DNA from: Oscillospiraceae bacterium | GTDB taxonomy: Bacteria; Bacillota; Clostridia; Oscillospirales; Oscillospiraceae | Assembly (NCBI GenBank): GCA_015067495.1 | Contig: SVMI01000004.1 | Coordinates: 1 to 64,000 of the forward strand | Reading direction: 5' to 3' | Length of the DNA stretch: 64,000 nt | Shown: positions 35,501 through 40,938 of the stretch, piece after piece | Position numbering within the stretch: the stretch's first letter is position 1 | How the letters are laid out: each line of letters opens with the position of its first letter | Notes under the pieces: generated by a model | The model's input: only the letters and a program-made list of their open reading frames with translations | What the model was told of the DNA's origin: nothing | Database searches by the model: none | Made by a program: the position numbers and the translations under genes

Positions 35501-37900
35501 AGACTGATTGGTCAGATAGGTAGGTGCGTAGCCGAGAACTGCAGTCTGCGTGGCATTCTCTGTCTTGTTAACAGTCATGTTGTGCAAACGGCTGACCCGC
35601 TGGGAGCCAGTGCCAAGCACTGCATAAAGCTCTGCATTGGGGTTGCTTTGCAGATATGCGTCCACCGCAGCCGCCACGTCGCCCTCGGCGATCGCCTTGC
35701 CGTCGTTGAGGTAGACCTCGGCGTTTGCGTCATAGAATGCAACAGAGTTTTTCAGGTATTGCCACTCGGTGTATACCAGATACTTCACTTCCTCCGCCGC
35801 ATTGCTTGCATCTGTTGCGCTGGCGGTGGGGCGGTAGTAGGTAACATGAGTATAGACCTTCTGAGTGTCTCCCATGCTCTGATACTCTGCGTAAGTCATC
35901 TGGGTCAGGGTGTAGCTGCCATTGTCCTCGATGCCATACTCATTGTTTTCAGCAATGGTCACGTCCTTGCCGTTGCTGTCGGTGATCTTGGTATAGATCT
36001 TCTGAGGTGTCTGATGATAGTAGTATCTGTTTTCCGCAGAGGGAAGGAAGCCCACGTGGGCATCGCCCCTTGTAACAGTTCCGTTGCTGTCAGCGGGATT
36101 CATCACGCCGAACTGACCGCCGTAGAAGGAAACCGTGCCGCCCACATCATCAATATGGCTGTAGCCCTGGATCTTGGAAACATCCACTTCTCCGTTGGGC
36201 AGAAGGATCTCAGGATCGATGCCCACGGTGTAGAAAAGGCGCAGAGGGGGCTGCATGAGCTCAGTAATGGTGGAAGTGGTCTGTTTGCCCACTGTTTCGG
36301 AAACCACCTGCTCCAGAAGGATCGGCAGGATCTCCTGATTGATCCGAACCTCCAGCTTCTGCGTTCCGTCCGCCTGCTCGATAATTGTGATCCGAATGTC
36401 CCGGGCGGTGTTCCAGCTTTCGCCGGTGGCGGGATTGATGCCGGTGGCTTCGGCAACGGTGTAGGTGCCGTCGGCGTTCTTTACGATACCGTAGGATGCG
36501 CCAAACAGGGTCACCGCTTCGAGCTTTTTGATCTGCATGTGCTGACCGATGAAGTCAACATAGATCAGCGGTGTATCGTCCACGCCGGTGCCGCCCTGAA
36601 CGGAGGTGCTGCTGGAGATGGGATTAAACGCACCCGATGCCAGCTCCTCATAGATCATCTGGAAGGTGTCCTCCAGCTTTGCGCTGGAGACATCGTAGTA
36701 CGTATCCACGTAGTTGATGTTGGCGGCGATCTTCGCGTCGGTGATCACGCCGTTCTGCTTGGGATAGCTATGGTCGAAGCTCCAGCCACTATACGAAACC
36801 GTTTCGCCTCTCGCCCACCTCTGGAAGCTTTCATAAGCCCTCCTGATTTCATTGTTGGAGCTGGTGGCGAAGCCGTTTTGGGTGTCGGCAGGGTTCATCA
36901 GCAGTCTTGCGACCACATTGGTGGTGATGTCCACGCCGACGGTATAGACGGTAGCATCCTTGCCGTAGTTGGCTTCGATCTTGGTCTTGGTGTATGCGGC
37001 ATTGAGCAGGGTGCTGAGGTAGAGGTTTCTGCCGCTGGAAGAGGTGCCGTCGGTGTCATCGTGGCTTCCGATCTCATAGAAGCCCTCCTGACTTGCCCGG
37101 TTTGCCTGACCGTCCGTCAGGACAATGGCAACGGGAACACGACCCTCGATGTCGGTGGCATTCGCCAGAATGTTGAAGCCTCTGTCGATGCCGGACTGCA
37201 GGTTGGTGCCGGAGGTATAGCCGCTGTCCTTGCCGAGAAGCTTGCGGTCATCGTCGTAAGCACTGACAACACCTGCACCGGCTCTGCCGTTGTTATAATA
37301 GTTGGTAACTACAAGATCCAGACCGTTGTCATACGTCGCCAACGGCAGCACGGTCTCGCTGTCCTTATTATAAGTAACGATCGCGATGCGCATCCCCGGA
37401 ATGGTCAGCAGATCGTCGATCAGCCGGTTGGCTGCCGTGATGGTGCGCTCCAGACGGGTCACGCCTTGACTGTCCTCATCGTCCATCGAGGTGGAGGTAT
37501 CCAGCACCAGCACCACGTCCATCGGGCCGGTGGAGCTGACGGTGCTCTTGGTGGTCATGGTGGAGCCGAGGACGGAGAAGATCACTTGAAAGGCTTCGTC
37601 CTCCTGCAGGGAGACCTCGAAGGAGGAGCCGGCTTCTCCCCTGCTGTTGAGCAGTACGGTGTCGCCATCCTTATATATGGATTTATCGACCCACACGCGT
37701 CCGGCATAGCGGTTGCCGTCTGCTTCGGTACCCATCATGCTTTCCCAGCTGTGAGCAGTACCGGGGTCTGTTACGAAGCCCGCAACGCTCTGCTCCGAAA
37801 GCAGTACTTCTGCTGCCAACGTGCGCAGCGGGACATAGCCCACGAGCAATGCAACACAAAGGATGATGCTCATTACTCTTTTCATAATTTTCAATTTCAT
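29588..37900 (-). CDS. Giant wall-anchored surface protein: VWA, isopeptide pilin-type domains, eight DUF11 repeats
   Basis: 2770 residues. Signal peptide about 1-29. VWA domain about 126-430 with MIDAS DTSTS at residues 134-138. A long middle region without firm assignment (about 430-860), then two DUF5979-like modules (about 860-1070). Next, five FctA/Spy0128-type domains (about 1073-1735), each with the Lys near its start (such as GTKLLHG), a Glu in a YxxxE strand (such as YTIREV) and a C-terminal Asn (such as FENTYTA) expected for an intramolecular isopeptide bond. Eight DUF11 repeats of about 123 residues (about 1735-2718) follow. The end is PPATGD, a hydrophobic helix and KKKK, a sorting signal of the (S/P)PxTG type known from C. 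difficile sortase B. No sortase gene is in the window. AGGAGG precedes ATG 37900. Probably an adhesin or pilin-like stalk. Confidence 0.93.
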   Translation of the reverse strand: MKLKIMKRVMSIILCVALLVGYVPLRTLAAEVLLSEQSVAGFVTDPGTAHSWESMMGTEADGNRYAGRVWVDKSIYKDGDTVLLNSRGEAGSSFEVSLQEDEAFQVIFSVLGSTMTTKSTVSSTGPMDVVLVLDTSTSMDDEDSQGVTRLERTITAANRLIDDLLTIPGMRIAIVTYNKDSETVLPLATYDNGLDLVVTNYYNNGRAGAGVVSAYDDDRKLLGKDSGYTSGTNLQSGIDRGFNILANATDIEGRVPVAIVLTDGQANRASQEGFYEIGSHDDTDGTSSSGRNLYLSTLLNAAYTKTKIEANYGKDATVYTVGVDITTNVVARLLMNPADTQNGFATSSNNEIRRAYESFQRWARGETVSYSGWSFDHSYPKQNGVITDAKIAANINYVDTYYDVSSAKLEDTFQMIYEELASGAFNPISSSTSVQGGTGVDDTPLIYVDFIGQHMQIKKLEAVTLFGASYGIVKNADGTYTVAEATGINPATGESWNTARDIRITIIEQADGTQKLEVRINQEILPILLEQVVSETVGKQTTSTITELMQPPLRLFYTVGIDPEILLPNGEVDVSKIQGYSHIDDVGGTVSFYGGQFGVMNPADSNGTVTRGDAHVGFLPSAENRYYYHQTPQKIYTKITDSNGKDVTIAENNEYGIEDNGSYTLTQMTYAEYQSMGDTQKVYTHVTYYRPTASATDASNAAEEVKYLVYTEWQYLKNSVAFYDANAEVYLNDGKAIAEGDVAAAVDAYLQSNPNAELYAVLGTGSQRVSRLHNMTVNKTENATQTAVLGYAPTYLTNQSDHNDNDVAVWLGNNGVLTVQIDTGIALTKSVTEAIGNADDIYKLTVTVPAGVSASPVAVDAEGNAVTSTYSGNVLTVEVKAGQTVYISGIPGGTTCQIGEVVDGDYYIASKTDSVTVPLVSEALNGAAQFAPADVTNAPNKYGNLYITKEITSDHAVPGSVLDTAFEITVNVGAALAGKTFTVEDSAHAAPYDVTVDASGNMIFLIKARQTVEIFRIPEGTAVSVTESTPDSHFAVSYRTRNHSGETADGDNILTIPADGSATAVVMNHYTPSPVSVDLDIAGTKNFTAEGAHPGGTFTYKVQKWNGSLWEDITGKTAETPYAADESGTKTFTIEDVLAGITYSKVGSHAYRVLEVKGNVANVTYDRTLYTFDVTVTDNGGQLVATVTDLHNTAITDGSYEVTFNNTFHTAPVSLDVKKLVNNLSGDTAVSKAGFEFRAVSTDANWNPLTGAEAASFSIFSDAAGNARFTSVCTKVGTYYFLLSEVSKGAPGWTYSAAQYRITVTVTADNGELSAALSVEKTNSTNPDEVVTLDAADATKGTVSFVNTYDPEDISVELDGAVRKELTGKRLEADQFTFYVYADGDRGTPLLIGKNELNGDVNFVDFDKALTFAGVGTYQYDIVESIPDGAVYEASSGKYVLDGMRYDPTIYDLVVEVTNDAATGKLAASYYFEDAVSNVVTFRNHYQATATTYTLTGTKLLHGRAPRDGEFSFELLENGTWKQTATNNADGSFAFKPLTFTEAGVHTYTIREVAGNVAGVRYDGVNQPITVTVTVTDTAGVLSASASVSNADIRFENTYTARSAQVTFNGTKLLKGAALQDKSFTFALYSTDNSFDIAASAATLLGTAENVDGAFSFARSFSTAGTYYFVIVEDASNPVDDVVYDSTEHQFTVRVSDTGDGQLRAVVTNMESGVSTAPAASVSTAVTFTNATFEEVTEKEVYLAGSTATHIDGQKVEAGDILTYFITYTNYTGQNVVADIVDTIPNHTTYVDGSASHGGTYVGSHVGWILNVAKGESVTVSFNVRVNETEAIVANTAVVRDGVNTYKTNEVVNHTVQHELKKDVFAAEDVYTSVDGKKVYEGDELIYNISFINTSGAPANIVITDVIPTNTTYVAGSADNGGVYANGALVWKLENVPAWATVTVAFKVTVNTGIGAATIENQATATDGTNSYETEWVTNYTVKDEAEKQVFAGDSQVKIDGGKVYEGDELTYVIRYKNTAKEPADVTITDTIPAYTTYVDGSADNDGVFANGVITWTRTVPAGETLIVSFKVTVNKDIADKSIENTATIVEGRNTYTTNSVTSYTVDDEVEKNVYLAGNTAISIDGKKVYAGDELVYTISYTNSAKEDATVTIADKIPAHTTYVDGSADYDGVFANGEIKWTKTVPAGETLTVSFRVTVEDAGNATIENVATIVEGKNSYETKAVTNYTTDDEVKKEVFFAADPTVNIDGKKVYAGDELIYAISYTNNDTNMVTVTITDKLPVNTTYVDGSADNGGTYADGTVTWVLDVEAGETVTVTFRAAVADAGNVTIANKATVTEGRNTYTTNEVTNYTVDDDVEKKSFLESDPTVNIDGKKVYIGDTLVYAISYTNGAQETATVTITDTIPAHTAYVDGSADNGGIFADGVLTWELEVEAGQTVTVTFKVTVKDNAKEETISNEATIVEGRNTYTTNGVTNYTVEDEVKKEVFFAADPAVNIDGKKVYAGDELVYAISYTNNDTLPVRVTVTDTIPAHTAYVDGSADNGGVFADGVLTWELDVEAGATVTVTFRVKVGTVGSETITNKATVVEGRNTYTTNETSIYTVEDEVKKEVYLASAPTVNIDGKSVVNGDKLVYVIRYKNTSSEKVTVTITDTIPGGTTYTSESGGTIIDGVISWTLEVEAGEEVAVSFEVTVTCETSMTVTNQAVVVEGRNTYTTNVVSNPATKPDPNDPPATGDYTNLLLMSALMLASCGGLVSTAMVAKKKKETTTH
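29740..32700 (-). repeat. Eight tandem coding repeats of about 370 bp
   Basis: The DNA encoding the eight DUF11 units. Repeats 3-8 are closest to each other, sharing the core YVDGSADNDG/YVDGSADNGG, VEGRNTYTTN and IDGKKVYAGDELVY. Repeats 1, 2 and 8 are the most diverged, as expected for an array growing from the middle. Such arrays can change length by recombination. Confidence 0.9.
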
Positions 37901-37948
37901 ACGCTTTCCTCCTGAATGGGTTTTCTCATATTCCGATGATCGAATGAC

Positions 37949-38302
37949 TTACGCTTTTTTGTTTTCCGGGCAGGTGCAGATGCCCAGCAGTTCCTCGCAC
38001 CGCCGATAGAAGATGCAATCCTCGCAGGTGCTGTTCTCATCCTTTCTGCCGATGAAGTGGGCGCAGGGCGCTTGGATCGCCGTTGTGAAGGGCGTGCCGT
38101 CGTCGGTGTGCTGCGGTTCTTTGATGAAATCCGGGTAGATCTCTATTGGCTCTGCGTATTCATGGAGCCGATCCAATTCATCATAGAAGCCGTATCTTAT
38201 TTCAAATGTTCTGCCATGACATTGAATGATCTTGTAAAGATCGCCCTCTTTCGGAATGGTAGGGCCTCTTTCTGTGTTTGCTTTCAGAAATGCTGCGAAC
38301 AT
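37949..38302 (-). CDS. Small cysteine-containing conserved protein, unknown function
   Basis: 117 residues. The C-terminal third holds nearly all cysteines: APCAHF, STCEDCIFYRRC and GICTCPEN, a layout that could bind an Fe-S cluster or zinc. The N-terminal part (GDLYKIIQCHGRTFEIRYGFYDELDR) is a small beta-rich domain. No signal peptide, so it is cytoplasmic. A GAAAGGAG site precedes ATG 38302. It lies 48 bp upstream of the giant surface-protein gene on the same strand and may be cotranscribed with it. I do not recognise a named family. Confidence 0.65.
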   Translation of the reverse strand: MFAAFLKANTERGPTIPKEGDLYKIIQCHGRTFEIRYGFYDELDRLHEYAEPIEIYPDFIKEPQHTDDGTPFTTAIQAPCAHFIGRKDENSTCEDCIFYRRCEELLGICTCPENKKA

Positions 38303-38337
38303 GGTTTTTCTCCTTTCGGCATACTGTCAAAAAGAAA

Positions 38338-38376
38338 ATCTGCTATACCTTGTCGGTTGACAACAGTATAGCAGAT
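38338..38376. terminator. Long inverted repeat, probable bidirectional terminator
   Basis: Outer stem ATCTGCTATAC/GTATAGCAGAT (11 bp), then bulges, inner stem TTGTC/GACAA with GGTT loop. Flanked by CGTTTTTT on the right and by a U-rich run on the minus strand. It separates the upstream regulator gene from the small Cys protein. The remaining sequence to 38523 holds two short imperfect repeats (CTATCTTTTCCGGG and CTATATCTTTTCGGCGGG) of unknown meaning. Confidence 0.6.
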
Positions 38377-38523
38377 CGTTTTTTCCTTGGGTATTACCTG
38401 CAAAAGGAAAAAAAGTATAAATTTTTCGGTGGGGCAGCCGCCGCGGACTATCTTTTCCGGGACGCTTTGGATAAAGGGACTGCCCTTGCACTATATCTTT
38501 TCGGCGGGTTTTCGGATATATCC

Positions 38524-39771
38524 TCAGAGGATGGCGGCGAAGTCGCTTCGCTCCAGACCGCTTCGCTGCTTGATGGTGCGGATCGCCTGCTTGACACCGG
38601 GGATGGACATGTTCATTCTCGCCGCGATTTCCGCGTCGGACAGCTTGAAGGCGGCAAGACGGGCGATCTCCCGATTCTGTTTGGAAAGGTTTTCGATAAT
38701 CTGCCGTCCTGTGATCCGGCTGCCCAGCTTTGACCAGTTCTCCACATAGACCTTGGAAAGCTCGTTGACCGCATTCCAAGCCGTCTCGTCGATTGCCTTC
38801 AGCCGCATCTCGATCAGACTGCCGAGGGTGCGGCAGTATTCCGCCAGAATGCCGTAGAGCTTATCCGGCAGGGCAAGGGCGATGGCTTTGTCAATATGAC
38901 GCAGTGCCTGCTGATCATTTTTGGAATAGTGGTAAGCCACGGCGCAGATCATGCGCAGATAGATCTCCGTGATCACCGCTTCGTCTGCCATAGACTGGGA
39001 GATCATCGGCTCGATGGTGGCAGGCAGCAAGCCCATCAGGGAAAGTCCCTTCATACCCTCCATCTCATAGGTCTGGGCTGCAAGACCATGGGCAGTGGCA
39101 TAGATGTACTTTGCGTAGTATACCTTCGCAGCAGGCAGGGAATCCTTATGTAACAGCTCAAAGCAGCCGATTTTGAACCATTCCGGGAAATCTTTTACAT
39201 CATAGAGCATACTGTCAACGGCGCAGATGCACAGGGTTATGATCTCTCGGTCATTATCATCCTTGGCAGCAGCCTCGGAGATGTGGATCTTGGCTTTGCG
39301 CCACATGTTCAGGTCGCCCCGCCAGATGGCGCACAGTGCCAGCAGCATACCGGCGGATAAGACTGCGTAAAAGCCGGAGTGCTTCTGCAGCAGATAGTTG
39401 GCACTTTCGTAGACCTTGTCGATCTCGCCTCTGGAATAGGCGATCTCCGCGGCAAAGAGAACCTGCGCCTCGTGATTATCCGCCAGCGCTTCGATGGCTT
39501 GCTCCGCGCCGCCCGGCTTGGCATAGAGATCCGTCATGTAGAGGAAGGGCGTTTTGCGTGGCATGGGCAGATTGGCGTTGAGCTGGCGGGAATGATCCGC
39601 GCGCCCCTGCTTTGTTCTGCCGTCGATGGGCTTTTGGGCGTCCTTCGGGATCATCCATGCTCTGCCGAAGCGCACGGCTCCCCCAATTTTCCCCTCTGCG
39701 CAAAGGGTTTGCAGTCTTCTGGTGGAAATGCCCCATTGGGCAGCTACCTCGTCGATTTTCAAATAATCCAT
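38524..39771 (-). CDS. Two-HTH transcriptional regulator (N-terminal excisionase-like, C-terminal LuxR-type)
   Basis: 415 residues from ATG 39771 (MDYLKIDEVAAQWGIS). The N-terminus is a MerR/excisionase-like HTH_17 (residues 2-45: EVAAQWGISTRRLQTLCAEGKI, RFGRAWMIP). A large alpha-helical middle resembles TPR-like sensor domains. The C-terminus (about 365-410, QNREIARLAAFKLSDAEIAARMNMSIPGVKQAIRTIKQ) is a LuxR/GerE-type HTH. Upstream are three 19-20-bp repeats just after the transcription start, suggesting autorepression. The adjacent small Cys protein and giant surface protein are candidate targets. The ligand is not evident. Confidence 0.8.
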   Translation of the reverse strand: MDYLKIDEVAAQWGISTRRLQTLCAEGKIGGAVRFGRAWMIPKDAQKPIDGRTKQGRADHSRQLNANLPMPRKTPFLYMTDLYAKPGGAEQAIEALADNHEAQVLFAAEIAYSRGEIDKVYESANYLLQKHSGFYAVLSAGMLLALCAIWRGDLNMWRKAKIHISEAAAKDDNDREIITLCICAVDSMLYDVKDFPEWFKIGCFELLHKDSLPAAKVYYAKYIYATAHGLAAQTYEMEGMKGLSLMGLLPATIEPMISQSMADEAVITEIYLRMICAVAYHYSKNDQQALRHIDKAIALALPDKLYGILAEYCRTLGSLIEMRLKAIDETAWNAVNELSKVYVENWSKLGSRITGRQIIENLSKQNREIARLAAFKLSDAEIAARMNMSIPGVKQAIRTIKQRSGLERSDFAAIL

Positions 39772-39808
39772 TCTGATACCCCCGTATGCGGCGGAACGCT
39801 GCGTATTG

Positions 39809-39874
39809 TTCGTTAAACCGCCGTTTATATCATTCGTCAAACCGCCGTTTTATCGTTCGTTTAACCGCCGTTTA
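39809..39874. promoter_or_regulatory. Three direct operator-like repeats (iterons) upstream of the two-HTH regulator
   Basis: Copies TTCGTTAAACCGCCGTTTA (39809-39827), TTCGTCAAACCGCCGTTTTA (39833-39852) and TTCGTTTAACCGCCGTTTA (39856-39874). Start-to-start spacing is 24 and 23 bp, just over two helix turns. Each contains the partial palindrome AAACCGCCGTTT. They lie between the promoter (39882-39910) and the start codon (39771). Confidence 0.85.
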
Positions 39875-39881
39875 TGCCATC

Positions 39882-39910
39882 ATTATACATCGCTTTCGGG
39901 AAGAATGCAA
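39882..39910 (-). promoter_or_regulatory. Promoter of the two-HTH regulator gene
   Basis: TTGCAT (39905-39910), 17-bp spacer, TATAAT (39882-39887) on the minus strand. Confidence 0.7.
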
Positions 39911-40442
39911 GAAGAATTTGACATTTCTTCTCCAGCCGGAGCGCAGGTGCGCGAGCTTTGGACGATTTCAACAATTTTTTTGCAGCCTGATCGAAGCGGA
40001 ACGTTTCGACTGCGACACGGAAGAAAATTTTTCCAACTTTTTCAGCAAAAAAGGCATCCCGATTGCCCGTTATTTATGTTTCCGTAACAATCGTTATGTA
40101 ACCGACGGTGTCCTCGGATTTGTCGAAAAAAGTGGAAAAATGTTCCGATGCTCCCCTGTTCAAAACCCGGTGAGAAGTGTTGAAAACCATGACTTTTCCA
40201 CATTGTCCACAGCTTTTTCCACAGAAGCTTTTTGCCCCAAAAAGTGCAACTGCTTTCCTCAGTAGTTAACATAACATCTTTCGACAACTTTCAACATTTT
40301 CCGCGATTTTGCGCCTATGGTCTTTTTGACAATATGCCAAAACGGCAACGCAAAAATAATGCTTGACAGGATTTTTCATTTCTCCGGGGGCATTTGCGCG
40401 GCTTTTTTCCTTAAAAATCATGAAAATTTTTTTAAAAAGGGA
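39911..40442. other. AT-rich gene-free stretch with DnaA-box-like cluster
   Basis: No convincing gene on either strand. Three nonamers in one orientation, TTTTCCACA (40194-40202), TTGTCCACA (40203-40211) and TTTTCCACA (40215-40223), each one base off the DnaA box TTATCCACA. A GTTAAC palindrome lies at 40265-40270. Near 40405-40440 comes an A/T-run-rich tract. The last part runs into the rpsT promoter. Whether this is a replication control site, a DnaA-controlled promoter or chance is open; dnaA is not nearby. Confidence 0.5.
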
Positions 40443-40471
40443 TTGATTTTATTGAATTAAGGCGTTATAAT
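40443..40471 (+). promoter_or_regulatory. rpsT promoter
   Basis: TTGATT (40443-40448), 17-bp spacer, TATAAT (40466-40471). Confidence 0.8.
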
Positions 40472-40512
40472 GTGAAACTGTATGGAATAATGATTTGAAG
40501 GAGGTGGAACCT

Positions 40513-40776
40513 GTGCCCAACATTAAGTCCTCTAAGAAGGATGTCATTTCTTCCAAGATCGCTTACGAGAAGAACAAGGCAAACAAGTCCGAGCTGAAGA
40601 CCATTCTGAAGAAGTTCGAAGCTGCTCTGCTGACCGGTGACAAGGCTGCTGCAGAAGCTGCATACAAGGCTGCTGTCAAGGCTGTTGACCAGGCAGTGAA
40701 CAAGGGTCTTCTGCACAAGAACAATGCTGCCCGCAAGAAGAGCAGCATGACTCTGAAGCTCAGCAAGCTGGCCTGA
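40513..40776 (+). CDS. rpsT: 30S ribosomal protein S20
   Basis: 87 residues, highly basic three-helix protein bound to 16S rRNA. It starts at GTG 40513 (VPNIKSSKKDVISSKIAYEK), 8 bases after AAGGAGGTG; the open frame also includes an ATG at 40495, but that lies upstream of the binding site. The LKTILKKFEAALLTGDKAAAEAAYKAA and NAARKKSSMTLKLSKL segments match S20. Monocistronic, with promoter and terminator. Confidence 0.96.
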   Translation: MPNIKSSKKDVISSKIAYEKNKANKSELKTILKKFEAALLTGDKAAAEAAYKAAVKAVDQAVNKGLLHKNNAARKKSSMTLKLSKLA

Positions 40777-40791
40777 TTTCTCTGAAAATAT

Positions 40792-40822
40792 CTCCCTCCC
40801 GTTTTTTCGGAGGGAGTTTTTT
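40792..40822 (+). terminator. rpsT terminator
   Basis: CTCCCTCC/GGAGGGAG stem with T-rich loop, then TTTTTT. Confidence 0.9.
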
Positions 40823-40857
40823 CATGCCATTTTCCGAACCTGACACAGAGAATACTG

Positions 40858-40886
40858 TTGACAAATAAACTATATTATTATATAGT
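40858..40886 (+). promoter_or_regulatory. Promoter of the metal P-ATPase gene
   Basis: TTGACA (40858-40863), 17-bp spacer, TATAGT (40881-40886). A palindrome CTATAT-TAT-TATATAG-like sequence overlaps the -10. Confidence 0.8.
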
Positions 40887-40895
40887 ATTCTTATC

Positions 40896-40915
40896 ATATG
40901 AACGTTTGCTCATAT
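40896..40915. promoter_or_regulatory. ArsR/SmtB-type operator candidate
   Basis: ATATGA-ACGTTTGC-TCATAT, an interrupted inverted repeat of the kind bound by SmtB/CzrA-type metal repressors (ATATGAA..TTCATAT). It sits at about +3 to +22 from the predicted transcription start, so a bound repressor would block the ATPase gene. No ArsR-family gene lies within the window. Confidence 0.6.
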
Positions 40916-40938
40916 ATCAATTCAAGGAGGGACGCTCC

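Noticed and set aside
29591-37915. A 2774-codon open frame on the + strand, fully antisense to the giant surface gene.
   Set aside because: It is codon-aligned with the real gene, so its stops correspond to sense codons TTA, CTA and TCA, which this gene avoids entirely. Its composition is a mirror of the VWA/DUF11 gene and shows no protein domains or ribosome binding site. The absence of those three codons over 2770 codons is a codon-usage fact, not a second gene.
39911-40442. A short gene in the AT-rich stretch upstream of rpsT (such as the frame at 39786-40265).
   Set aside because: It has no ribosome binding site, unusual composition and no domain; it covers the operator repeats.
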